Notes: a model not told the origin generated them from the letters alone. 64,000 nucleotides of DNA from Citrobacter arsenatis (GCF_004353845.1 NZ_CP037864.1:3348001-3412000), one strand, 5' to 3'. Numbered from the stretch's first letter, positions 43,881 through 53,724 are shown. Numbers and translations: made by a program.

Positions 43881-46178
43881 TTACTGCAGTTCAAATTCGC
43901 CCTGCTTCACTCTGGCGGAATCCACGCCGATAAAGACGTTGAACTTGCCCGGTTCCGCATCGTATTGCATACGCTGGTTCCAGAACTTCAGCGCTTCAAT
44001 ATCAATCGGGAAGCTTACGATCTGAGTTTCACCCGGTTTAAGGTTCACTTTCTCAAAACCTTTCAGCTGTTTTACCGGACGACTCATTGAAGCGGTCACA
44101 TCCTGCAAATACATCTGAATCACCGTCGCACCCTCGCGTTTGCCGGTGTTAGTCACCTGTACGCTTGCCGTCACGGTCCCGTCACGCTTCATCGTTGGAG
44201 AAGAGATCTTCACATCCGAAACCGTGAACGTGGTGTAACTCAGGCCATAACCAAAGGGATATAACGGACCATTCGCTTCATCAAAATAGCGCGATGTGTA
44301 CTTATTCGGCTTATCGGCGTTATACGGGCGACCGGTATTGAGATGGCTGTAATAGACCGGGATCTGTCCAACAGAGCGCGGGAAAGACATCGGCAGCTTA
44401 CCTGACGGGTTGTAATCGCCAAACAGAACATCAGCAATAGCGTTACCGCCTTCCGTACCGGCAAACCAGGTTTCGAGGATCGCATCGGCTTGTTGATCTT
44501 CCTTAACCAGCGCCAGCGGACGTCCGTTCATCAGCACCAGAACCAGAGGTTTACCCGTCGCTTTCAGCGCGGTAATCAGGTCACGCTGACTCTGCGGAAT
44601 GGTGATATCGGTGCGGCTGGAGGCTTCATGCGCCATTCCCTGAGCTTCACCAACCACCGCGACCACTACGTCAGACTGCTTCGCGGCGTTAACGGCTTCA
44701 TCGATCATCGCCTGCGGGGAACGCGGGTCAACCTTCACCGCCTCTTCGTACAGATTGAGGAAGTCGACAATGCCTTTGTCGTTAGTGATGTTGGCCCCTT
44801 TGGCGTACACCACTTTGCCCTGCTCGCCGATGGCATTTTTAATCCCCGTCAGCACCGTGACCGACTGATCGGCCACACCGGCAGCAGACCAACTGCCCAT
44901 CACATCACGTTTGCTGTCAGCCAGCGGACCAACAACCGCCACGGTGGCGGATTTTTTCAGCGGCAACGTTTCCAGACGGTTTTTCAGCAGCACCAGACTT
45001 TCACGCGCCACTTCACGCGCCTCTTTGCGATGCAAACGGCTTTCCGCATTGGTGTCCTGCGGGTCAGACTCTTTAGCCCCCAGATGGCTGTACGGATCGT
45101 TAAACAACCCCATATCATATTTCACGTTCAGCACGTGGCGCGCAGCGTCATCCAGCTCCGCCATCGTCACTTTGCCTGACTTAATCAGTCCCGGCAGGTA
45201 TTTGCTGTAATACTCATCGCTCATACTCATGTTGATGCCGGACTTGATCGCCACGCGCACCGCATCTTCAGGATCGGAGGCCGTACCGTGCTTAATCAAC
45301 TCTTTGATCGCGCCGTGATCGGAAACGGTGATGCCCTTAAAGCCCCACTCATCGCGCAGCACGTCTTTTAACAGCCAGGCATCCGAGGTTGCCGGTGTGC
45401 CGTTCAGCGAATTAAGCCCCACCATCACCGCACCGCTACCGGCATCCAGCCCGGCTTTGTACGGCGGCATATAGTCGTTGAACAGACGCTGCGGACTCAT
45501 ATCGACGGTGTTGTATTCCTTGCCGCCCTCTACCGCACCATAGGCGGCAAAATGCTTAACGCTGGTCATCACCGAATACCTGTCCGCCGGGCTTTTCCCC
45601 TGCATCGCTTCCACCATGGTTTTGCCCATTGTGGCGGTCAAATACGTATCTTCACCAAAGCCTTCAGAGGCGCGACCCCAGCGCGGATCGCGAGAGACGT
45701 CGACCATCGGTGCCCAGGTCATGTTCAGACCATCGTCGGCGGCTTCATACGCAGAAACCCGACCAACGGTTCTGACCGCATCAAGATTAAAGGATGACGC
45801 CAGCCCGAGGCTTATCGGGAACACGGTACGCTGACCGTGTAATACGTCGTAGGCAAAAAAGAGAGGGATTTTCAGGCGGCTGAGTTCCATCACCTGATCC
45901 TGCATTTTGCGGATATCCTGGCGTGTGACGGTGTTAAAAATTGCCCCAACCTGCCCGTCTTTAATCATCTCGCGGATGGCTTCTTTCGGATTATCAGGCC
46001 CGACGCTTATCAAACGGAGTTGCCCAATTTTCTCATCCACGGTCATCTGCTTGAGTAAATCGGTAACGAAGGCATCCCGCGCTTCTGGCGTCAGCGGATG
46101 GTTACCAAACAGAGTGTCCGCCAACGCGGGTTGCAATGCCAGACTCACCGCGACACCTACAGAACATAGCCATTTCAT
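43881..46178 (-). CDS. bglX: Periplasmic beta-glucosidase BglX
   Basis: The 765-residue glycoside hydrolase family 3 enzyme has a signal peptide ending PALA. The N-terminal TIM-barrel domain carries the nucleophile aspartate in GITVSDHGAIKEL (about residue 287). An alpha/beta sandwich domain with KSATVAVVGPLADS and a C-terminal fibronectin type III-like domain follow. It hydrolyses beta-glucosides in the periplasm. It is divergent from dld. Confidence 0.97.
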   Translation of the reverse strand: MKWLCSVGVAVSLALQPALADTLFGNHPLTPEARDAFVTDLLKQMTVDEKIGQLRLISVGPDNPKEAIREMIKDGQVGAIFNTVTRQDIRKMQDQVMELSRLKIPLFFAYDVLHGQRTVFPISLGLASSFNLDAVRTVGRVSAYEAADDGLNMTWAPMVDVSRDPRWGRASEGFGEDTYLTATMGKTMVEAMQGKSPADRYSVMTSVKHFAAYGAVEGGKEYNTVDMSPQRLFNDYMPPYKAGLDAGSGAVMVGLNSLNGTPATSDAWLLKDVLRDEWGFKGITVSDHGAIKELIKHGTASDPEDAVRVAIKSGINMSMSDEYYSKYLPGLIKSGKVTMAELDDAARHVLNVKYDMGLFNDPYSHLGAKESDPQDTNAESRLHRKEAREVARESLVLLKNRLETLPLKKSATVAVVGPLADSKRDVMGSWSAAGVADQSVTVLTGIKNAIGEQGKVVYAKGANITNDKGIVDFLNLYEEAVKVDPRSPQAMIDEAVNAAKQSDVVVAVVGEAQGMAHEASSRTDITIPQSQRDLITALKATGKPLVLVLMNGRPLALVKEDQQADAILETWFAGTEGGNAIADVLFGDYNPSGKLPMSFPRSVGQIPVYYSHLNTGRPYNADKPNKYTSRYFDEANGPLYPFGYGLSYTTFTVSDVKISSPTMKRDGTVTASVQVTNTGKREGATVIQMYLQDVTASMSRPVKQLKGFEKVNLKPGETQIVSFPIDIEALKFWNQRMQYDAEPGKFNVFIGVDSARVKQGEFELQ

Positions 46179-46410
46179 GTTGATTCTCTCTTTATTTTTT
46201 CCCGACGAGGCAGCGAAAATATAACAAAAACCGCAGTTTGCCGTAAGACTAAACGGGAGCGATAAAGAAAGCTAAGGTTATTCTCCTAATTTTCACAACC
46301 AGCGCGAATCAGTAGAAGACGAACCAGAGACAATATGAATGAGAAAGCGTATTGTCATACAAAGCGCTATGCTTGTTCCTGATATTGAGTCCCACCACAA
46401 GGAGTGGAGA

Positions 46411-48120
46411 ATGTCTTCCATTACAACAGATAATAAAGCTTTTCTGAATGAACTGACCCGTCTGGTGGGTCATTCACACCTGCTCACAGATCCTGCTAAA
46501 ACCGCCCGCTATCGCAAGGGTTTCCGCTCCGGCCAGGGCGATGCGCTTGCCGTCGTGTTCCCGGGTTCGCTGTTAGAACTGTGGCGCGTTTTGAGCGCCT
46601 GCGTCGCCGCAGATAAAATTATCCTGATGCAGGCCGCAAACACCGGTCTGACCGAAGGCTCTACGCCAAGCGGTAATGATTATGACCGCGAAATTGTCAT
46701 TATCAGCACTCTGCGTCTTGATAAGCTGCACGTCATTGGCAAAGGCGAACAGGTGCTGGCCTATCCAGGAACCACACTCTATTCGCTGGAAAAAGCGCTC
46801 AAACCGTTTGGCCGTGAGCCGCATTCAGTAATTGGGTCTTCCTGTATCGGCGCTTCCGTGATTGGCGGCATTTGCAACAACTCCGGCGGCTCGCTGGTAC
46901 AGCGCGGCCCGGCATACACGGAGATGTCGCTATTTGCGCGTATTGATGAACAGGGCAAATTACAGCTGGTTAACCATTTGGGTATCGAGCTGGGTCAGAC
47001 CCCGGAGCAGATCCTGAGCAAACTTGATGACGAGCGGATCAAAGATGATGATGTCCGCCACGACGGACGTCATGCGCACGATCACGACTATGTTACCCGC
47101 GTCAGAGATATCGAGGCGGATACGCCTGCACGCTATAACGCCGATCCGGATCGATTGTTTGAATCATCCGGTTGTGCAGGTAAGCTCGCGGTTTTCGCCG
47201 TGCGCCTGGACACCTTCGAAGCCGAAAAAAACCAGCAGGTCTTTTATATTGGCACCAACCAGCCAGAGGTATTGACGGAGATCCGTCGACATATTCTGGC
47301 GAAATTTGAGCATCTGCCGGTCGCCGGTGAATACATGCACCGCGATATTTACGACATCGCTGAGCAATACGGCAAAGATACGTTTTTGATGATCGACAAG
47401 CTCGGCACCGACAAAATGCCGTTCTTCTTCACCCTGAAAGGTCGCACCGATGCAATGCTGGAAAAAGTGAAAATTTTCCGTCCGCACTTTACCGATCGGG
47501 CAATGCAGAAATTTGGTCATTTGTTCCCCAGCCACTTACCGGCACGCATGAAAAGCTGGCGCGATAAGTACGAACATCACCTGCTGCTAAAAATGGCCGG
47601 CGGCGGCGTGGCTGAAGCGCAAAACTGGCTTAGCGAATATTTCAAAACCGCTGAAGGCGATTTCTTTGCCTGTACCGCGGAAGAAGGCAGCAAGGCGTTT
47701 TTGCACCGCTTTGCAGCGGCTGGCGCGGCTATACGTTATCAGGCCGTTCATGCGGATGAAGTGGAAGATATTCTGGCGCTGGATATCGCGCTACGCCGTA
47801 ACGATACCGAATGGTACGAGCATCTGCCAGCAGAGATCGACAGTCAACTGGTGCACAAACTCTATTACGGTCACTTTATGTGCTACGTCTTCCATCAGGA
47901 TTACATTGTGAAGAAAGGCGTGGATGCGCATGCGCTGAAAGAACAGATGCTGGAACTCCTGCGCGAGCGTGGGGCGCAGTATCCGGCAGAGCACAACGTC
48001 GGGCATCTGTATCAGGCACCGGAAACCTTGACCCGTTTTTACCGTGAGAATGACCCTACCAACAGTATGAATCCGGGTATTGGGAAAACGAGTAAGCAGA
48101 AGTTCTGGAAAGAGTCGTAA
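46411..48120 (+). CDS. dld: Quinone-dependent D-lactate dehydrogenase Dld
   Basis: The 569-residue peripheral membrane flavoenzyme oxidises D-lactate to pyruvate and feeds the quinone pool. The FAD-binding PCMH domain (about 30-210) includes GLTEGSTPSGNDYDREIVII and SSCIGASVIGGICNNSGG. The membrane-binding and cap domains lie C-terminal. AAGGAG lies seven bases before the ATG at 46411, so the 24 upstream codons are not used. Confidence 0.97.
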   Translation: MSSITTDNKAFLNELTRLVGHSHLLTDPAKTARYRKGFRSGQGDALAVVFPGSLLELWRVLSACVAADKIILMQAANTGLTEGSTPSGNDYDREIVIISTLRLDKLHVIGKGEQVLAYPGTTLYSLEKALKPFGREPHSVIGSSCIGASVIGGICNNSGGSLVQRGPAYTEMSLFARIDEQGKLQLVNHLGIELGQTPEQILSKLDDERIKDDDVRHDGRHAHDHDYVTRVRDIEADTPARYNADPDRLFESSGCAGKLAVFAVRLDTFEAEKNQQVFYIGTNQPEVLTEIRRHILAKFEHLPVAGEYMHRDIYDIAEQYGKDTFLMIDKLGTDKMPFFFTLKGRTDAMLEKVKIFRPHFTDRAMQKFGHLFPSHLPARMKSWRDKYEHHLLLKMAGGGVAEAQNWLSEYFKTAEGDFFACTAEEGSKAFLHRFAAAGAAIRYQAVHADEVEDILALDIALRRNDTEWYEHLPAEIDSQLVHKLYYGHFMCYVFHQDYIVKKGVDAHALKEQMLELLRERGAQYPAEHNVGHLYQAPETLTRFYRENDPTNSMNPGIGKTSKQKFWKES

Positions 48121-48138
48121 CCAGAAAAAGATAAGCGC

Positions 48139-48179
48139 CACCGGGCACGTTGCCGGGGCGCTTCGCTTGCCTGGTCCGG
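48139..48179. repeat. REP-like palindromic sequence between dld and pbpG
   Basis: The 60 bp between the convergent genes dld and pbpG contain a GC-rich imperfect palindrome around TGCCGGGGCGCTTCGCTTGCC, similar in composition to enterobacterial REP units and able to fold. The match to the REP consensus is loose. Confidence 0.4.
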
Positions 48180-48180
48180 T

Positions 48181-49128
48181 TTAATCGTTCTGCGCGGTTT
48201 GCTCGCCCGTCGCCGAACCTGCAGTTGCCATCTGCGCGGCTTTTTGCTTTTTATAGCTCAGCGCCGCCGCCGGAACCGGCATCACCTTACCCGTTTCAAT
48301 CCAGGTACGTAAACGGCTGGCATCGGCAAAGTGAGTATATTTACCAAAGGCATCCATCACCACCAGCGCCACCGGTTTGTTATTAATTACCGTACGCATC
48401 ACCAGACAGTGGCCCGCCGCATTGGTAAATCCGGTTTTGGTTAACTGAATATTCCAGTTATCGCGGTATACCAGATGGTTGGTGTTACGAAACGGCAGCG
48501 TATACGCCGGGTTGGCAAACGTCGCCATATCTTCACGCGTCGTACTTAGCTGACCAATCAGTGGGTACTGTTTGCTGGCAATAAGCAGCTTGGTTAAGTC
48601 ACGGGCAGTCGAGACGTTATGAATCGATAATCCGGTGGGTTCCACAAAACGTGTCTGGGTCATGCCGAGCGCTTTCGCTTTAGCATTCATGGCTTTGATA
48701 AACGCGTTATACCCGCCAGGGTAATGATGCGCGAGGCTCGCCGCCGCACGGTTTTCAGATGACATCAGCGCCAGCAACAGCATGTCTTTACGGCTGATTT
48801 CGCTGTTCAATCGCACGCGAGAATAAATGCCTTTCATTTCCGGCGTCTGGCTAATATCAACTTTCAGCTTTTCATTCAGCGGCAGTCGCGCATCAAGCAC
48901 CACCATCGCCGTCATTAATTTGGTAATCGACGCAATCGGACGCACCAGGTCCGGATGGTTCGAATAGATAACTTTGTTGGTATTCAGATCAACAATCATC
49001 GCGCTACCGGACGCTATCTCTGGTTGAGAAGCCGCTGCGGTAGTTGCCGTTTTCGCCACGGCTTGGGGTGCAAAAGGAACGGCCAGCACCAGGGCAAGGC
49101 TTAATAATGAAACTCGGAATTTCAGCAT
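48181..49128 (-). CDS. pbpG: D-alanyl-D-alanine endopeptidase PbpG (PBP7)
   Basis: The 315-residue periplasmic low-molecular-weight penicillin-binding protein has a signal peptide ending QAVA. The active-site motifs are SITK (SxxK), SEN (SxN) in MSSENRAAASLAHHYPGG and KTG in LTKTGFTNAAGH. It cleaves DD-crosslinks in murein. The size is that of E. coli PBP7 (DacD/PbpG group). Confidence 0.96.
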   Translation of the reverse strand: MLKFRVSLLSLALVLAVPFAPQAVAKTATTAAASQPEIASGSAMIVDLNTNKVIYSNHPDLVRPIASITKLMTAMVVLDARLPLNEKLKVDISQTPEMKGIYSRVRLNSEISRKDMLLLALMSSENRAAASLAHHYPGGYNAFIKAMNAKAKALGMTQTRFVEPTGLSIHNVSTARDLTKLLIASKQYPLIGQLSTTREDMATFANPAYTLPFRNTNHLVYRDNWNIQLTKTGFTNAAGHCLVMRTVINNKPVALVVMDAFGKYTHFADASRLRTWIETGKVMPVPAAALSYKKQKAAQMATAGSATGEQTAQND

Positions 49129-49308
49129 GATGAGATTTCTGATAATGGTTTACGCACGTCATAACGCACACCGCCCGAGATTAAGTATTTTCTCAAGCTA
49201 GCTCAGGCATCATAGCGATCCGGCATGTTTGCCGCCACAGGAGAATCGTCTCGAAATGCTGCGTTGCTGACTTTTGCGTCAACAACGCAGCGCAGACAGG
49301 TTGATCCG

Positions 49309-49896
49309 TCAGAATAACCGATAACCGTAACCCCACAGGATCACCGTAATAGCCAGCAAAACTTCCAGCACCAACACACCGATTGCCAACGTCGAACTGG
49401 AAAAACTTAACCCTTCTTCGCGAGTGATATTCAGGAACGTCGGTATGCCGAGATAAAGCAAATAGCCGGTGTAAAACAGCGCGATGGTCCCTACTAATGC
49501 GCACAACCAGACCAGCGGATAAAGTGCGACCAGCCCGCTTAAAAATAGCGGCGTCGCGACATAGCCGGCAAAGACCATACAATGCGCCAGCGACGGACGC
49601 TGCGGGTAATTTCGCGCCATCCACCAGATAACCCGGCCCATGACGGCAACGCCTGCCAGCATCACCCCGTAAAACAGGATTGCCATCGCAAACCCGGTTA
49701 ACAGGGATAATTTCAGGATATTGCCATCGCCAAAATTCCAGCCGATTTGCGTGGTACCGATAAACGCGCAAACAACCGGGATTGCCGCCATCAGCAGTAC
49801 GTGATGGGTATAGTGATGCGAAACGCTTTCGTTTTCGCTGTTGATCACGTGCATTTCACGATCGGGATGGGAAAACAGCCCCCAGACATGGTTCAT
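49309..49896 (-). CDS. yohC: YohC, YIP1-family inner-membrane protein
   Basis: The 195-residue protein has about five transmembrane helices after a short cytoplasmic N-terminus, starting MNHVWGLFSHPDREMHVI. It corresponds to E. coli YohC of the Yip1 domain family. The function in bacteria is unknown. Confidence 0.9.
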   Translation of the reverse strand: MNHVWGLFSHPDREMHVINSENESVSHHYTHHVLLMAAIPVVCAFIGTTQIGWNFGDGNILKLSLLTGFAMAILFYGVMLAGVAVMGRVIWWMARNYPQRPSLAHCMVFAGYVATPLFLSGLVALYPLVWLCALVGTIALFYTGYLLYLGIPTFLNITREEGLSFSSSTLAIGVLVLEVLLAITVILWGYGYRLF

Positions 49897-50051
49897 ACCG
49901 CCCCCTTCTTGTCAGCTCCGGACCTCAACACTTCAAGTATAATTCAGCTTTTGATTATTTTATGTACACAGAAAAAATACCGGATCGCTACGGCGAATGT
50001 CAGTTAGTTAACGAAGTAGAGTAACCGTCACGATAACTGAGAGCGGAACAT

Positions 50052-50079
50052 CCGGAGGTAATGAATCTGTTACCTCCGG
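50052..50079. repeat. Perfect 10-bp hairpin next to the large inverted repeat
   Basis: CCGGAGGTAA pairs exactly with TTACCTCCGG around an eight-base loop, seven bases left of the 362-bp inverted repeat. Its stem resembles part of the right arm (GCGGAGGTGA), so it may belong to the same element. Confidence 0.65.
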
Positions 50080-50085
50080 CGTACT

Positions 50086-50447
50086 GTTACGTTCACCCAA
50101 TGTTTATCACTTCTCTGAGACAATACTGTATGTGAACGTGTTAAGGGTACTATCGCCGTACCCTTAACAATCCCGGCTCCCGGCGGGAAAATTGCCACTT
50201 CGTGGTTCCCTCCGCTTATTCCTTCAGGCTACCGGGGCTGCCCGCAGGGATGCGGGCAGAGGGGACGGCCTGCAGGGATGCAGGCTCGGCCCCGACCCGA
50301 CTGGCAGACGACATAAGACGAATAACTCGCGCAGCGACGATTTTCCCGCCGGGAGCCTGGGTTGCAAGGGAGGCGGCGGTGAGCCTCCTATGCACGTTCA
50401 CGGGTAACGGCGTTTCAGAGAAATGACACCGCGGAGGTGAACGGAAC
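50086..50447. repeat. Unnamed 362-bp structured interrupted inverted repeat
   Basis: The first 55 bases and the complement of the last 55 align without gaps at roughly 60 % identity, including TGAACGTG and CTCTGA blocks. Inside, GGCTCCCGGCGGGAAAAT (50175-50192) and its exact complement (50340-50357) form a perfect 18-bp inverted pair. Between outer and inner arms, each side carries a different hairpin at the same place (50140-50168 with an 11-bp stem on the left, about 50370-50390 on the right). The centre holds two adjacent hairpins of 9 and 7 bp, both closed by a GGGA loop (50238-50259 and 50268-50285). There is no coding frame. It could be a MITE-like element or a structured RNA gene. Confidence 0.8.
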
Positions 50448-50573
50448 CCTGAGCCAGAATTACATGTACTTCATAATACTTAACTGACAAGCATTAGAAC
50501 GCGACTACGCGGCTTTTCCGGCATCAAGCATTCATAGGGTGTATGCTATTAGCAGTGGAGGTCATACAATCGT

Positions 50574-51146
50574 ATGGATATAAATCATTATGTTGCGCAA
50601 TACGGCTATGCTGCGTTAATCATCGGCAGCCTGGCGGAAGGCGAAACCATTACCCTGTTAGGCGGCGTGGCGGCACATCAGGGCGTGCTGAAATTTCCGT
50701 TGGTGGTGCTCTCAGTGGCGCTGGGTGGGATGATTGGCGATCAGTTGCTGTATTTACTCGGGCGCCGTTTTGGCGGCAAAATTTTACGTCGCTTCTCGCG
50801 CCATCAGGCAAAAATTGATTACGCACAGAAAATGATCCAGCGACGTCCTTACCTGTTTGTGGTCGGTACGCGCTTTATGTACGGCTTTCGCGTTATTGGC
50901 CCTTTACTGATTGGCGCCAGTCATCTGCCGCCGAAGATCTTTTTACCGCTAAATATACTGGGCGCATTTGTCTGGGCATCGTTATTTACCACCCTGGGTT
51001 ACGTGGGTGGTGAAGTGATAGCGCCGTGGCTGCACAATCTCGATCAACACATTAAGCACTGGATATGGCTGGTTCTGGTGATTGTGCTGGTGGTGGGCGC
51101 ACGCTGGTGGTTGAAAAAACGCAGCGGCAAGAAAACGGCCCGGTAG
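50574..51146 (+). CDS. yohD: YohD, DedA/SNARE-associated family membrane protein
   Basis: The 190-residue DedA-family protein shows the family landmarks: EGETITLLGGVAA, then GDQLLYLLGRRFGG, then the conserved RFMYGFRVIGPLLIGASHLP near residue 100-120. About four membrane segments are visible and a basic C-terminus. DedA proteins act in lipid translocation and proton-gradient homeostasis. The 3' end lies inside a hairpin shared with mdtQ. Confidence 0.92.
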   Translation: MDINHYVAQYGYAALIIGSLAEGETITLLGGVAAHQGVLKFPLVVLSVALGGMIGDQLLYLLGRRFGGKILRRFSRHQAKIDYAQKMIQRRPYLFVVGTRFMYGFRVIGPLLIGASHLPPKIFLPLNILGAFVWASLFTTLGYVGGEVIAPWLHNLDQHIKHWIWLVLVIVLVVGARWWLKKRSGKKTAR

Positions 51147-51162
51147 AACAGTGTCTACCGGG
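51137..51162. terminator. Hairpin between yohD and mdtQ
   Basis: A perfect 10-bp stem, GCCCGGTAGA, with loop ACAGTG lies between the convergent genes; the yohD stop codon is within its left arm. It lacks a clear T-run on either side. Confidence 0.6.
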
Positions 51163-51170
51163 CAGGTACG

Positions 51171-52610
51171 TTACGAAGCGTGGTAGCCGCCGCCCAGCGC
51201 GCTGGTCAACTGGATGGAAGCATCCAGCCACTGGCCCTGTAACACCAGACCGTTGCACTGCTCACGTAATGCTGGGATCTTTGCTTCGCTGACCCGGGAG
51301 CCTGCAATAATACCGGCATTAAAGCGCGCCTGCGCCAGGCCCACTACGCGCTGGGCATCATGCTCAATCTGCTGCTGATGCCGATTCTTCTGCGCCAGTG
51401 TTTCCACCTGCGATGCTGCACGTGCCACGTCATTCACCGCATCCACCACGGCTTTGTTGTAATTCGCCACCGTCAGGTTGCTTTGCGCTTTGGTAATGTC
51501 GAGATTCGCGTTCAGCCTGCCACTATCAAAGATAGGCAGCGTCAGCCCGGCGGTTACGCCCATTTGCTGTGCGGAATGGCGGAACAGGTCGCTCAGATGC
51601 AACGCATCCTGTTGTAAAAATGCCATCAGATTCACATCAGGATAAAACGCAGCTTTTGCCGCATCAATGCTGCTCAGCGATGACTCAATGTACCAGTGCG
51701 CCGCTTGTAAATCCGGCCGACGGGCCAGCAGAGAATAACCCAACTGTGACGGGAGCTGGCTTTCAACCACAGGCAGTTTGGTTGAGTGGAGCTTCAGGGC
51801 AGTGGACTGTGAGTTGCTCAGCGCGCTCAGCCGCGCCTCTATCACCTTCATTTTGCCGCTGACATCGTTCAGCTGCTGCTCTGTTTTACCGGAATCGATA
51901 TCGGTTTCAACGCCTTCCACCGAAGAAGTAAGACCGTTTTGATAGAGCTGACGATCGACGGTAATTACGTTTTGTTGCTCGCTTTCGATTTGCGTCAGCA
52001 CGGTTTTCAGCGCGGCCTGCGTTTGCCATTCCCAGTACAGACGAGACACGCCGCTCGCCAGCAGTTGTCGGGTTTGCTCGCGCTCGGCTTCACGGGCCTT
52101 AACGGCCCCTATACGCGCCGTCACTTCGGCCCGATTTTTACCCCACAGATCCAGATTCCAGCCTGCGGTTAAACCAAAGGTGCCGTTGGTGTACCACGGC
52201 CCTGTTGTCCCAGCGGCCGGATCGGTAATGGCAAACGGTCCCATCAGCCCCTCGGCTGACATTCTCTGACGCTCAACGTCCGCAGAGAAATCAATCTCCG
52301 GGCCGTCCTGCGCCTCCACGGCCTTAGCCTGCGCCTCCGCCAGTTGAATGCGCTGTTCCGCTACCTGCATATCAGGTGAATTTCGCAACGTGCTGTCAAT
52401 CAACGCATTAAGCTGGGGGTCATGGTATGCCTTCCACCACTGGCTGTCCGGCCAGCCATTTTTTAACGCTGCGGGCAATGTGGTATCGACATTCGCAGCA
52501 GGAGCCTGCTGCGACAGAGACTGGCGGTCATCATGCATAGGCGCACAGCCAGCCATCAGAACAAAAAGCGGCAACAATGCCGTCGTGACAAACACTGAAT
52601 TACGATTCAT
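51171..52610 (-). CDS. mdtQ: MdtQ (YohG), outer-membrane efflux lipoprotein of the RND/TolC-like family
   Basis: The 479-residue protein has a lipoprotein signal with lipobox VLMAGC at about 17-22. It carries two copies of the outer-membrane efflux repeat (about 70-260 and 280-470, ARRPDLQAAHWYIESSLSSI, AAKAAFYPDVNLMAF). It belongs to the NodT/OprM group that forms outer-membrane exit ducts. The reading frame is complete here, whereas it is broken in E. coli K-12. No inner-membrane pump gene is adjacent. Confidence 0.94.
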   Translation of the reverse strand: MNRNSVFVTTALLPLFVLMAGCAPMHDDRQSLSQQAPAANVDTTLPAALKNGWPDSQWWKAYHDPQLNALIDSTLRNSPDMQVAEQRIQLAEAQAKAVEAQDGPEIDFSADVERQRMSAEGLMGPFAITDPAAGTTGPWYTNGTFGLTAGWNLDLWGKNRAEVTARIGAVKAREAEREQTRQLLASGVSRLYWEWQTQAALKTVLTQIESEQQNVITVDRQLYQNGLTSSVEGVETDIDSGKTEQQLNDVSGKMKVIEARLSALSNSQSTALKLHSTKLPVVESQLPSQLGYSLLARRPDLQAAHWYIESSLSSIDAAKAAFYPDVNLMAFLQQDALHLSDLFRHSAQQMGVTAGLTLPIFDSGRLNANLDITKAQSNLTVANYNKAVVDAVNDVARAASQVETLAQKNRHQQQIEHDAQRVVGLAQARFNAGIIAGSRVSEAKIPALREQCNGLVLQGQWLDASIQLTSALGGGYHAS

Positions 52611-52779
52611 GGAGATATACAGGTAAGAAAAGATGTGCAGAGATTACGACTTGTCGTTCCTGCTTTTTTAGTTACGCGTGGCAATACATCTTTGGCAATA
52701 AAAATATATAATCAGCAAAATATACACCAAACAAATAATATAGATTAAATAATTTTAATAATTAATGAATGGAGACATT

Positions 52780-53514
52780 ATGTCACAGAATATCTATGAC
52801 GACCCCGAGTTCTTTGCCGGATATGCCACGCTGGATCGTTCAGTAAAGGGACTCGACGGTGCGCCAGAATGGCCGACAATACAAGCGATGCTCCCCTCCC
52901 TGCAGGGAAAAAATATTCTTGATTTAGGCTGCGGATATGGCTGGTTTTGCCGCTACGCACGCGATAATCAGGCCGCCAGCGTAGTCGGTCTGGATATTTC
53001 ACAAAAGATGTTAACCCAGGCACACAGCATGACGCAGGGTAATGGCATCACCTATCAGCGTGAAGATCTCGAAACGCTAACCCTGTCCCCAAATTCTTTT
53101 GACCTGGTTTATAGCTCGCTTGCCCTGCACTATTTGCACGATATAGAACGATTATTCGTAACTATTTACCAGTCATTAACGCCAGGCGGCATGTTAGTTT
53201 TCTCTGCCGAGCATCCAATTTATACCGCACCGCTTAACCAGGGTTGGATAAAAGATAAAACCGGGCAACAGTCCTGGCCTGTTAATCATTATCAACAGGA
53301 AGGTGAGCGCATCAGTAACTGGTTTGCCGAAGGCGTCAAAAAACAGCACCGTAAGCTGGCGACCTGGATTAATGCGCTGATTGGAGCCGGATTCGAGATC
53401 GTCTGTGTCGATGAATGGGGACCGTCCGCAGAGCAGATTGCAGAAAACCCGGCGCTGGATGAAGAAAAAGAGCGGCCAATGGTGTTTCTGCTCAGCGCAC
53501 GTAAACCGGCATAA
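52780..53514 (+). CDS. Class I SAM-dependent methyltransferase
   Basis: The 244-residue protein has the SAM-binding fold: motif I is NILDLGCGYGWFCRYA (about 48-63), followed by VVGLDISQKML, and DLVYSSLALHYL is motif IV/post-I. GGAG lies five bases before the ATG at 52780. The substrate is unknown; the sequence is of the Methyltransf_11/25 type. The gene is not part of the E. coli K-12 order at this spot as far as I recall, and stands alone between mdtQ and yohP. Confidence 0.88.
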   Translation: MSQNIYDDPEFFAGYATLDRSVKGLDGAPEWPTIQAMLPSLQGKNILDLGCGYGWFCRYARDNQAASVVGLDISQKMLTQAHSMTQGNGITYQREDLETLTLSPNSFDLVYSSLALHYLHDIERLFVTIYQSLTPGGMLVFSAEHPIYTAPLNQGWIKDKTGQQSWPVNHYQQEGERISNWFAEGVKKQHRKLATWINALIGAGFEIVCVDEWGPSAEQIAENPALDEEKERPMVFLLSARKPA

Positions 53515-53585
53515 CAGCATCGCCAGGCAGAATGATTGATACTTTCCTATACTCAATCTGAACTTACCAAAAAAAGGGAAAGTTA

Positions 53586-53669
53586 ATGAAAATTCTGCTG
53601 TGGGTAATTCTGATTATTTTTCTGATTGGGCTGTTGGTGGTAACAGGCGTGTTTAAGATGATTTTCTGA
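53586..53669 (+). CDS. yohP: YohP, 27-residue inner-membrane protein
   Basis: The short frame encodes MKILLWVILIIFLIGLLVVT followed by GVFKMIF, almost identical to E. coli YohP, a single-span membrane protein inserted after translation. An AAAGGGAAAG ribosome site precedes the ATG. The function is unknown. Confidence 0.92.
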   Translation: MKILLWVILIIFLIGLLVVTGVFKMIF

Positions 53670-53724
53670 TGTCGTCATTTCGCCCAGGCCTGATAGCAGA
53701 AATCTCAGGCTATTATTCTCTCTG

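Noticed and set aside
50192..50426. Short frames within the inverted-repeat element (71-74 residues)
   Set aside because: They follow from GC-rich palindromic sequence, have no ribosome sites, and their products are low-complexity.
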